Assembly: GCA_030685235.1 (NCBI GenBank) | Contig: MU839116.1 | Coordinates: forward strand, 62,001 to 126,000 | Origin: Copromyces sp. CBS 386.78 | Lineage: Eukaryota > Ascomycota > Sordariomycetes > Sordariales > Sordariaceae | DNA length: 64,000 nt | Direction of reading: 5' to 3' | Shown here: in pieces, positions 48,862 to 58,570 of the stretch | Numbering within the stretch: the stretch's first letter is position 1 | Layout of the letters: every line of letters begins with the position of its first letter | Notes under the pieces: generated by a model | What the model was told of the DNA's origin: nothing | The model's input: the letters and a program-made list of their open reading frames with translations, nothing else | Database searches by the model: none | Position numbers and translations under genes: made by a program

Positions 48862-50417
48862 ATGCCCGTTGAGCTTCGCAAGCGCAAGGCCCCGCCGCCG
48901 CCTCCTGCGCCGGTGAAGAAGCAGGCTACCAAGGCCACCAAGGCCGCTGCCAAGGCCAAGGCTAAAGTCGAGGACGCCGCCTCCAAGGCTGCCGAAATCG
49001 CTTCCAATGCCGCTGAGGTCACCACCGAGACCGCCACCGCCGCTGCCCAGGCGGCCGCCGAGGCCGTTGCCAACGGCGCTGCGAAGGCGGCCACGGCTCT
49101 GGCCGGCAACCCCAAGGTCGGCGACCTCATTGACCTGGACAACTTTGGCGGTGAGGTTGAGACCAACGACGGCACCAAGACCAGCTTGAAGAAGCTCGTT
49201 GAGGAGAGCAAGGCTGGTGTGGTTCTGTTTACTTATCCCAAGGCTTCAACTCCTGGCTGTAAGTTTTTACCATCCGCTGTTCCGCTTTTTGTTCAATTTG
49301 AGAGAGAATGAGTTTGCAACGATGTTTGCGCTTCACGAAAAAAGCTCGGATAGCTCAATGAAGCTTTCCCATTCGCTCACGTCACACACCGCAACCTTTC
49401 TCATTCACTGCCTTCATGTTCATTCATTCAACTCCCATTTGTCAATTCACCATTACCCTGCATGCGTTAGTTAGCCGTTGGCTTTTTTTTTAGTGGGAGC
49501 GAGCGGGCGGTATAGCAAATCCCGCGTTATAACCCACTTACACGCGTTTCAATGCACCTGTCCAATCACCGTCATCTTTAGCCCCAGTTTTCACTTTTGT
49601 CAAGAAGACCCCAAAGAAGTCCACAAAGAATATTCACTAACAAATAACCAAAGGCACGCGACAAGTCTGCCTCTTCCGCGACTCCTACACCGCCCTCTCC
49701 TCCGCCACCGGCCTCTCCATTTACGGCCTCTCCTCGGACTCCCCTAAAGCCAACACCACCTTTAAGGAGAAGCAGAAGCTTCCCTACCCGTTGCTGTGCG
49801 ACCCCTCGTATGCTTTGATTGGCGCCATCGGCCTGAAGAAGGCTCCCAAGGGCACCACCCGCGGCGTCTTTGTCGTGGACAAGTCCGGCAAGGTCCTGGC
49901 TGCTGAGCCCGGTGGGCCCGAGGCGACGGTCAAGGTGGTGCAGAGGGTGGTGAGTGAGATGGGAGAGGAGGGCAAGATTCGGAAGGAGGAGGCGGGTGAG
50001 GTGGTCAAGGAGGAGGGGGAGAAGGTTAAGGGGGAGGCCGAGAAGGCCGAGAAGGAAGGTGAGGAGAAGGAGGACGTCAAGAAGGAGAAGGAGAACAAGG
50101 ATGAGGCCAAGGAGGCGGCCATGGACAAGGCCGAGGCCAAGGCCAAGGAAAGTGAGAAGAAAAAGGACGAGAAGGACGAGACCAAGGACGATGAGAAGAA
50201 GGCGGAAAAGAAGGATGCCGCTACCGAGGAGAAGTCCGATGACAAGACTAAGGAAACGAAGGACGACAAGAAGGAGGATACAACAAATGGCGAGAAGAAG
50301 GACGCTGAGGAGAAGACCGAGGAGAAGAAGGACGAGAAGGCTGAGGACAAGAAGGACGAAAAGTCAGAAGAGAAGAAGGACGACAAGAAGAAAGATACCG
50401 AGATGAAGGACGCATAA
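48862..50417 (+). CDS. Nuclear thiol peroxidase, Dot5/BCP type
   Basis: Predicted 386 aa, exons 48862-49258 and 49654-50417, intron 395 nt (GTAAGT...AAAG). BCP/PrxQ-type peroxiredoxin that reduces hydroperoxides using a peroxidatic Cys: FTYPKASTPGC|TRQVCLFRDSY, with Cys133 peroxidatic and Cys138 as likely resolving Cys five residues on. SSDSPKANTTFKEKQKLPYPLLCDP follows (50-odd residues further), then a thioredoxin-fold end GVFVVDKSGKVL. The N-terminal 80 residues are Lys/Ala/Pro-rich with RKRK and KKQATKATKAAAKAKAK, likely nuclear targeting as in yeast Dot5. The C-terminal 150 or so residues are an almost pure Lys/Glu/Asp tail absent from yeast Dot5. The intron splits the peroxidatic Cys codon (T|GC). 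The start is the first ATG after the leader, with context CACCATGCC. Confidence 0.92.
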
Positions 50418-50865
50418 AATCGCTTTTCTGTACCCTTTCTCTCCAGTTGTCATTTTCTTTTTGTTTAGCTTTGGTTGTTCTATCTGTTTGTCTCAAATGT
50501 ATAATCTTTTTGGTTTAGAGTGAGCTTTTGAAGTTACCAGTACTACGTCTTGCATATAAGTTGAAACTCGTTGACCCTGGAACTTGTTCAACTGAACCGC
50601 TGGTATGAACCACACACTACTTGTATGCATTGGCGCTAGCCCTACTTTATTTCATTCTTTGTTCATCCGATACACAATAAATAATGTAGTTACTAACTGT
50701 GCAGACTTCCTCAAGAAAGAAATATGAAACAAAAGACATGAAACAAGATGTTTGTTAACAGCATCAACATGGTACGAGAAAGAACCGATAGTGTGAAGCT
50801 TGAGAAACATGCTTTTTGTTTCTGTATGTAGAGGAAAAACAAAGACCGACCACGCTTGTGTACGG

Positions 50866-50910
<45 letters not shown>

Positions 50911-51732
50911 CACATGCAAATCGTAAAACATCCATTTTGTGTACGTAACTACGTGTACCTATGCAAACAACTACGTGAACGTTTAAATGACAAGGGGATA
51001 TAGGATAAAGAAGAGACCATCATGGATGTCTGCTTAGGTAGCGTTATTTCGCTCAATGACTGTGTCCAACGCTCGTTTGGCCGTATCTCCGCTTTCACTC
51101 AGCCATTCAGTGTTTTCCTCTCGATTCAATCCAGTCGTTCATATCAGGTAGCTACAGGGAAAAAAAAACGGGGGCCGGCGTAGCTTTCTCCTCTCGACTT
51201 TACATGAGGGTTTACAGACGATTCACATGTTACCTTATCCTTCAAATCTCCAGTTCTTTTTCCGTCTGGGTCTGTAATTGTTCAAAGGCCATGCATGCAT
51301 GCCTGTATGGAATGGGCTATAATCACAATTACACCAGGGCATGATGTGGGATGTCAACCGTCAAGACGATTGATTGTAATAAAAAAATCCCGCTTCGTGA
51401 TTGAACGCTACGTACTGACTATATCAAACAAAGCTCCCATCTCCACTCCTAGGCTCGGTATCCGTAGATGATAACCACGGACGGACGGACGGGCATGAGC
51501 ACACCCGACCAAGTTTCTCCTGCAGGGAAGCAAAAATGGAAGCAATGAGAGTTGTCAGAAACTTACTTCCGAGTACAGTTCATTGTACAGACCTCCGCCT
51601 CCTTCCCCGTCATTATGATCACGCCAAGCCAACCTCACAAAACCCTTTGTGTTCACGATCCTCTGCCTCAAGATGGCCAGTGTCATGGCTTGCCAGGTCT
51701 CATCATCCCATAGAGAGCCCAATTAAGTCTGA
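50418..51732. other. Intergenic, no gene seen
   Basis: About 1.3 kb of AT-leaning sequence with the dot5 3' UTR at the left and a GACA microsatellite at 50867-50910. Short frames only. Confidence 0.5.
50867..50910. repeat. (GACA)11 microsatellite
   Basis: Eleven perfect GACA units, 44 bp, in the intergenic region. Confidence 0.95.
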
Positions 51733-53014
51733 TTATTTTTTGGGAGCATTGGCCCTCCTGTAAGAGCAAGCTAGGAATCTTCAGTAATATAGACGAGAGG
51801 AAACCCGGGCACGGACAAGGTATCAATATCGACTTACGTAGGTTGCTCTCTTCGCAATATCTACATGGCCCTGAGTTTTCGCCCGGTAGACACTCTTTCT
51901 TCCGAATATTGCACTGGCTGCATTTTTTTGTGTACGATAGCACCTCCATATAGTAGTCGCAATATGCTAAAGGTCTTGTTAACAGGACACAGTTGCAGGG
52001 TACGGAGTCGAAGTATAGAATAGCTTACATTGCCCCTGAGCTTGACAATTTGAGCATCGTGGCACTGTGCGGTCGCAGTCTAATTCCACTCCTGATTCCA
52101 TACACAGCTTACACGCCGTGAATACTTTATTCGTGTAGGTACAAACTGTGGATTGTGTCAGCTAGCTTAGATAGAGGTTAAACCAAGGGACTTGAACATA
52201 ATTGCACTAGCCTACCCTCTTTTTTTCTCTCGCACCTGTAGCAACATGGGTACTGGCGGTTACATTTCCGACTCGTTTCACCAAAACACTGATCACATGC
52301 AAGCAGCATTATTCTGCTATCGTGGTGAACCTGCTTTTGCTGCTCCTGGGGATGTTGCTGCTGGCCATGTTGCTGAGGTGGCATCGATGACGGAGACGCT
52401 ACGGGCTGCTGCTCTTGGGGATATTGCTGCTCTTGGCCATGTTGCTGAGGTGGCATCGATGACGGAGACGCTACGGGCTGCTGCTCTTGGGGATATTGCT
52501 GCTCTTGGCCATGTTGCTGAGGCGGAATCGATGGCGGAGACGCTACGGGCTGCTGCTCTTGGGGATATTGCTGCTCTTGGCCATGTTGCTGAGGCGGAAT
52601 CGATGACGGAGACGGCACGGGAGCTGCTGGAGCCGGATATCCAGGACCATTCTACGGGATGGCCTCCGGCTGGGGTATGATGCTTGAAGGAGTCGGTAAA
52701 GACAATGAAGCCCATGCTGAGGAGTTTGGCGTCATATTTGTGTAGAAGAAAGGAGCCACCGGCTGTTGTAGACCGGGGTCCGAGGGAGATGATGACGGAA
52801 ACGAAGTGGTCAAACCTGGTGTGACAGGTGTAGCGTATGGCACTGGATTGTAAGGGCCCCAGTTCCAATCGTCTGGGTTGTTATTGGAAATCCATGGCTG
52901 GGCTTGTGATTGTTCTGGACCCGAAACTTGAGGCTCAGGCTGTGATGGTGGAAAAGATGCTCCCCAATGATTCGTTCCTCCTTCGCCCGGATCCTGATCT
53001 GGCTGATTGTCCAT
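51733..53014 (-). pseudogene. Q/P-rich protein with three tandem C6 zinc clusters; in-frame TAG
   Basis: Not recognised as a named gene. Model: exon 1 52216-53014, exon 2 52029-52145, exon 3 51838-51966, exon 4 51733-51770; all introns phase 1. Exon 1 encodes a Pro/Ser/Gln/Trp-rich arm, then at codon 121 a TAG (52652-52654), then 24-aa PPQQHGQEQQYPQEQQPVA-type repeats. Downstream are three cysteine modules of Zn2Cys6-like spacing: CX2CX7CX6CX2CX6C, CX2CX8CX6CX2CX7C (with CDRTVPRCSNC) and CX2CX6CX8CX2CX6C (with CNIRKKEC). Each intron lies just before the sixth Cys. The last acceptor could instead be CAG at 51758, giving a protein ending in NNQT without the final Cys. Zn2Cys6 domains bind DNA in fungal regulators, but three in a row at the C-terminus is unusual, so DNA binding is only a guess. 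With the TAG it may be a pseudogene, or translation may start at a Met inside the repeats. Confidence 0.68.
52317..52620 (-). repeat. 72-bp coding minisatellite
   Basis: Three full 72-bp units (52389-52460, 52461-52532, 52533-52604) with partial units on both sides. Unit length is a multiple of three, giving a 24-residue Gln/Pro-rich protein repeat. Differences between units are a few single bases. Confidence 0.93.
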
Positions 53015-54044
53015 CTGAAGCACGGGGAGAGAAATGAAGAGACAAGAAAAAATGGTACGGGTGGAATGAACTGATGCAAGCTTGACGATGCTCTCGATAT
53101 CTTTGTATTTCGGAGTTGAATATGATGCAAATGAAATCAGCAGAAGCATGCCCATTGGACGAGCATGGTTTGGGGAGAGGTAGAGAGCTAAGTATTCCTT
53201 CCATGTAGCATGAGGAGGGTCAGTCTCAACCGACTCTCGTCTCACTTTCTAGAGGCAGCGCCGACCTGCTGAGGCGGGTGACGTACTTGGTATCTACCTA
53301 GAGGTACTTAGCCACCTGAGGTCCCGTCGCGCAAACGAAGTGGAAAGCGTGGTCAATGAATGCCTGCCCTGGAGCTCAAAGACTGCCTTCCTTGATTCCA
53401 TCCTGCGTGCCTGCCTTTTCTCATTCAGACGCCCGCCAGTGTCATTCTCATACGTAAGTACCTAAGATAAGAGCTGTCGTCTCAGGCTCAAACAAGGAAG
53501 AGCCGTTGGCGGGGCAGCTCCTCCCACAACATATATTTCTTGCGTGTCACTTGGACCATCTTCCACCGAGGCCCTCTCTTCCCTCCTCTCATCTTTTTTT
53601 TCTTCCTCCCGCCCTTTCCACTCCATCAGGATTTCTACTTGCCCAAAAGAACTCGCATCAGGACTCAAACCTTGACTTCGACAAGAGGGAGGAACTCAAG
53701 ATCATTCTCAATCAACAAGGGCCGCGTAAGTGCCATCGCCTCTCCATATTCGTTTTCCCGTCCGTATCGTACCTTGTGGTCGTTGCAGTCGACTTTGGTA
53801 TCTCGCGTCCTCCCTCACTGCCACCTCAGCTTGACCGTTGTTTCATTTCCGCCGCCCCTTCCATGCCCTTTCCACGTTTGCCTGTAGAGGCCCCTTCTTA
53901 CTCACAACTTCGACTCATCAACGCGCCTTCATCTCACGTTTGACTCACCCTCGACGCATAGCTAACATCCACTCCTTCCACGCAGCGCGACAATCCATCT
54001 GCTTCCCAGGAACCGCGAGGAACCCCCGCGAAGACGGAATCAAC
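53015..54044. promoter_or_regulatory. Divergent region; 5' UTR intron of the ten-knuckle gene
   Basis: 1030 bp between start codons. A likely 5' UTR intron of the plus-strand gene runs from GTAAGT at 53726 to CGCAG ending at 53985, with branch GCTAAC near 53960. Pyrimidine-rich stretches at 53540-53640 suggest the transcription start of the plus gene. Confidence 0.55.
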
Positions 54045-55704
54045 ATGACCACTTGGGAGACGGCTGACTCTACTTGGGGTGCGGGTGCAAACTCCACCTT
54101 CGCCGACAACCAGGGCAATTTCGACAATGCCGGCTTGGACAATGCCGGTGACTTTGACAACGGCGGTTTCGGCAATGGCGGTTTCGACAACCCCGCCGAC
54201 GGCGCTGCTGCTCCCGATGGCACTGGCCATGAGGAGCCTAACGGTACCTGTCACCGTTGCAACGAGGAGGGACACTGGGCCCGCGAGTGCCCTAACGCTC
54301 CGGCTATGACCTGCCGCGAGTGCGGATCGCCTGACCACGTCGTCAAGGAGTGCCCCGAGGTACTTTGCAAGAACTGCGGCGAGAAGGGTAAGACCAATGT
54401 TGTTCTTCCGGTACTCTTGACCATAGTCTAACGATCTTGCCAGGCCACACCATCTCCAAATGCGAGGCTGCTCGTGCGATCGATCGCAGCCACTTGCCTG
54501 ACAAGTCAATCCAGGAAGCCTGGGACATGATTGTCGAGGCTGCCAATGAGCAGGAGGTCGCTGATGTCAAAGAGGCCATCCAGATTTACGTTAAGGCGAG
54601 CCCTGAGACAACCTATGTCCAGCTCGAGGAGGCCCTTCGCGCTCAGGATGTCAAGCTGTGGCTGATTGCCATTGAGAAGACCGTCATGAGCACCATGACC
54701 AACATGGATTTGCAGGGTAACCTCAACAAGAAGTATACCGTCACTTATCGCTTCAATTGGAACCCCCCTCGTCCTCGCGATCGCGAGTTATGGCCCGCGG
54801 ATGTTGCCGAGAACCTTGAGCGTCTCCAGGACGCCGGTGAGGTTGTCGCTCGCGGCATCCCCAAATGCGGCAACTGCGGCGAACTGGGCCATATTCGGAA
54901 GAGCTGCCCCGAGGAGCCTGAGGAGAAGGAGGAGGTTGTCATCAAGTGCTTCAACTGTGACGAAGTCGGCCACCGTATCCGGGACTGTGAGCTCACCTTT
55001 CCACTGCGGGAGTAAGACCTAATCTAACGGTGTATAGGCCCCATTCCTCGCGTCGACAAGTTTGCCTGCAAGAACTGCGGACAAGCTGATCACAAAGTTT
55101 CTGACTGTAAGAGCCATTCTGTGATCAAGTATCAAGACCGAGTAATGCTAACAAGTTGTGCAGGCACCGAGCCGCGCTCTGCTGAGAATGTCGAGTGTCG
55201 CAAGTGTAACGAGAGTAAGTAGTATAAATCCATCTCAAAAGCGTATGTATGATGGCTGACACGTCTCATCAGTGGGTCACTTCAGCAAGGACTGCCCTCA
55301 GGGTGGCCCTCGCGGTTGCCGCAACTGCGGCCAAGAGGGCCATATGTCGAAGGAGTGCACAGAGCCGAAGAACATGGACAACGTCCAGTGCCGCAACTGC
55401 GATGAGATGGGACATTTCAGCAAAGAGTGCCCTAAGCCTCGTGACAGTGAGTAAACTATGGCGGATGATATGTAGTCAAATCGCTAACCGCATTCCAGTC
55501 ACCCGCGTCAAGTGTTCCAACTGCCAACAGATGGGACACTACAAGTCCAAGTGCCCCAACCCGCTCGTTGACGAGGACGCCGCGGGCGGTTTCGACAGCC
55601 AGGCCATCGGCAATGCTGGCGACACCGCTGGCTTTGACAACGGCGGCTTTAGCAACCAAGCTGGCGGCGGTGGCTGGGAGGTGGCCGCCGGTGGCGGCTG
55701 GTAA
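54045..55704 (+). CDS. CCHC protein with ten zinc knuckles
   Basis: Predicted 461 aa, six exons: 54045-54387, 54444-54986, 55038-55106, 55164-55214, 55273-55446, 55499-55704; all phase 1 junctions. Ten CX2CX4HX4C knuckles: three near residues 67-125 (CHRCNEEGHWAREC, CRECGSPDHVVKEC, CKNCGEKGHTISKC), a knuckle-free helical domain of about 155 residues, then seven (CGNCGELGHIRKSC to CSNCQQMGHYKSKC). Both tails repeat FDNGGF-like Gly/Asn/Phe units (GDFDNGGFGNGGFDN; AGFDNGGFSNQAGGGGW). Zinc-knuckle proteins bind single-stranded RNA or DNA, so an RNA-binding role is inferred; the middle domain is not recognised. It resembles the CNBP-type gene at 18403 only in the knuckles. Start: ATG following the 5' UTR intron. 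Confidence 0.92.
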
Positions 55705-56482
55705 GAGCATCAACACTCTCCCTTCTGCGCCACTGGTCGGAGAGTTGGAGAAATCCAACTGTGACGAGTTGCAGAGAATGAAGAACATTTTGTTCCATGC
55801 CAGGGAGTTTGGTGACGAAGATCTGTCATAATTTTCAGGACAGTTCTACGTGCTTTCTCGGGGTAACCAGGTTAAAATGTTATTTCAAGGCACCATCTCA
55901 ATTGGACCATGGAAACATAAGTGCCATTGATTGCTGGGGCGGTTGCTTCTCGAAAATTTGGGGGGCCTTTTCAGTACGGGATATGGTCATGGTGGAATAG
56001 GTACCAGGGACAGTCTTCAGGTAGTTCTAGTCAGGTGCTACATATCTCAAGCCTGAAAGGTTGCCTCAACGATCATGTGTGTGCCATCGTGACTTCGCTA
56101 ATGACTCGGTGGTGTTGACTCGGGTCGAAGAGAATACCACTTGGATGCTGATAGCATTGTGTCCCGTGTACTGCTACATAGTGTAATAGGTGACTGTCAC
56201 AACAAGGGCCGGTATACGGGGCACCATGCCATCAGTATCCAGGTGGCCTTCTCTCCGCAGCCTATATATTGCGCTAATGGTGCGCCTGGCCGATGACGAC
56301 GATGCCTTTTTAGACTGCGATCCACCGAGTCATTACAAACATGGCCTCCAGAGCGAGGCGGTGCACGAAAACCAGTGCCAGACGTCACACGGCCTCCGCG
56401 GTGAGCCAATGTGGGTAATGAGCAGGTGCATCGCAGTACGAACAGTGATGATTCCCGGACTATGTGACCGCCACCCTCCTGC
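55705..56482. other. Convergent 3' region, no gene seen
   Basis: About 780 bp with only short domain-free frames; holds two 3' UTRs. Confidence 0.5.
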
Positions 56483-57568
56483 TTACTTTGTCAAGATGCC
56501 ATAGATATGGGGCACGGTTTGGTGCCACTGTTCATTAGGCGGCTGAGCCAAGTCGACGTCAGTCCACGGGCCAGCCTCCCTCAGATAGCGGGCGGTATCG
56601 CGACGAAGTTGGCATCCGCCGAGGCAGACGGGCCAGAAGAGGTTGACAAAAGCCTGATAGACATTCATGAACCAACCGCCCGGCATGTCAGAGCAGCACT
56701 TGACGTGCTCGTAGACGAACCAGCGGCCGCCCGGCTTGAGGTAGCGGTACAGGATGCCAATGTTCTTTTGCGGTTCCGGAATACTGCAGAGGCACAGGAT
56801 CGAGACGATGCAATCCAGAGACTCAGGCTGGATCTGAGGCGCGTAGCGCTCGATATCCTCGATGCCAAAGGGAAGGATCGTGTACGTCTGCGATAGACCC
56901 GCTTGCGTGATGTTGTGCTGAAGCAGCGGGTGGATGCCGTAGTTGGGCTCGACGCCGTAGACTTGCGTTATCCTTTGGCGGGACCCGATCGCCTTCTTTG
57001 TCGTTTGCTTTTGCTGTTGCTGCTGTTGTTGTTGCTGGTGCTGGTGTTGTTCGGAAGAAGCTATCGTCGCCCAACTAGCTGATAACCCTTCATGATCATC
57101 TCCCTCTCCATGCCCGTGGGCATGATCATCCTCGTCCTCCTCGACTTGGTCCTTCAAATACTTGGCATCACTAAACAAACTAACCCACATCCCGCTCCCC
57201 GGTCCAATCTCCAGCACCACCCCGCCGACGCCAGCCGCGTGCGCCTCGCTCTTGGACACAATCTGCCCGTTCGTTACTCTGCCTTCCAAGAGGGGAACAA
57301 CGTTGAGCTCGGCTTTGCTGCGCACCTGGGGACCGGCCCAGGCCCAGAAGTGGCCGAACCAAGCGGATTGGAAGCGATTTGATAGGAGAGGACCGCCGAG
57401 GAGGGCGAGGAAGCGCCGTTGGCGCAGGAGGGAGAGGATTGTTGTGGGCAGGTAGGAGGCGCTGAGGGACATGAAGATCCAGGGGTCGAGGAGGGCGAGG
57501 AGGGTGGTTTTTAGGGAGGTGAAGAACCCGGGTCCGGTCCCGGTAGGGCGGGAGGGGGAGGGGGCCAT
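56483..57568 (-). CDS. SAM-dependent methyltransferase, METTL7-like
   Basis: Predicted 361 aa, one exon. N-terminal hydrophobic segment (about residues 23-60) suggests membrane attachment. Class I methyltransferase motif I VVLEIGPGSGMW (118-128) binds S-adenosylmethionine; YGVEPNYGIHPLL is the post-II acidic region; SLDCIVSILCLCSI is motif IV; and LKPGGRWFVYEHV, then PGGWFMNVYQAFVNLFWP and GGCQLRRDT, match METTL7-type thiol/lipid methyltransferases. Substrate unknown. Between motif I and motif II lies a roughly 60-residue insert: Asp/Glu/His-rich, then a His/Gln run with ten consecutive Gln (about 178-187). Divergent from pcs60 with about 1 kb between. Confidence 0.87.
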   Translation of the reverse strand: MAPSPSRPTGTGPGFFTSLKTTLLALLDPWIFMSLSASYLPTTILSLLRQRRFLALLGGPLLSNRFQSAWFGHFWAWAGPQVRSKAELNVVPLLEGRVTNGQIVSKSEAHAAGVGGVVLEIGPGSGMWVSLFSDAKYLKDQVEEDEDDHAHGHGEGDDHEGLSASWATIASSEQHQHQQQQQQQQQKQTTKKAIGSRQRITQVYGVEPNYGIHPLLQHNITQAGLSQTYTILPFGIEDIERYAPQIQPESLDCIVSILCLCSIPEPQKNIGILYRYLKPGGRWFVYEHVKCCSDMPGGWFMNVYQAFVNLFWPVCLGGCQLRRDTARYLREAGPWTDVDLAQPPNEQWHQTVPHIYGILTK

Positions 57569-58570
57569 TTTGACAGGGTGGTGGGGGTGGTGGTGGTGGT
57601 TTGTTTACTTTGTAGGGGTTTTGTGTGGTGTTGTAAGTTGGTTGTTGTGGGTTGGGGCTTCTTGTTTAATGCCTTGAACGTGGTCGACAACGGGAAGTGT
57701 CGTTGAAGAGAAGCTTCGACCCTTCACAAATAGGATAAAAGAAGGGTTTTGGGATGAAAACCCTAAAATAAAGGTTAGCACTCTGAACTCTTTTATAGAC
57801 CATGGCCGAGAACGAACCTCGTGACTCCCAACCAATGATGGCGTGCTATATGACACTTGCCCAAGCTGAATGTATGTGAGTGAGTGAGACTGTGAGATGC
57901 AGTGTGAGAGGGTGTCGTCCTCTCTCTCTCCGCTTAGGCAGGTGATGAGCCTTTCAGGTTGAGATAAAGCAGAACGGCACAGGCGAACGCGCGCGCTTAA
58001 CCCTAACCCGTAATGCTTACCCCCTTATTCCCCGCTTTGAACATCAGCCCACCGAACCCCAGGTGGGCCAATAGAAATAGCCGATTGCCGGCCTGCCGAA
58101 AGCTGGCACGGATGACAATTGACAACGCGGATTGGGAAAGCCATTGGATGGCATCATCCGTCTTGGACCGGGGTTTGAGTATCAATGGGTGGGAGTTCCA
58201 ACATCACCCCTCCGTCGTCGGCGTTCATTGTGATTGTGATACTACCTACCTACCTACTACCTACTCAGATCTCTTCGATCTTTTCATCAATTGAAAAAGC
58301 TGTTGTTAAATTTTTCTATTATTCTTCTATCTTGCCCGTGAAGCTATTCCCAGTGACCGCGGACTCACTTACACGAAGCTTTTCTTTCCCAAAGCGGACG
58401 CGGAACTGGTCCTTCCTTACACCAGTACTTCGACTAGTGATTGGATTAGTCAACCACGAAAACGCCATCAACGTCTTTCGCAACGACCAAAACACCGTTG
58501 TTGTTATACACACCACACACAAAGAGTCACAAAGTTCTCAATAGAGAAACGAAGAAAAAAAAGCGACGCC
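57569..58570. promoter_or_regulatory. Divergent upstream region methyltransferase / pcs60
   Basis: About 1 kb. Contains a GGTGGT-rich patch at 57577-57600 and a (CTAC)n-like tract at about 58241-58265. No gene seen. Confidence 0.5.

Noticed and set aside
52192..52680. 162-codon plus frame through the minisatellite
   Set aside because: The 72-bp unit is open on both strands; the minus strand leads into the cysteine modules with good introns, the plus strand into nothing.
53460..53943. 145-codon plus frame upstream of the ten-knuckle gene
   Set aside because: It runs through the predicted 5' UTR intron and leader; pyrimidine-driven composition, no domain.
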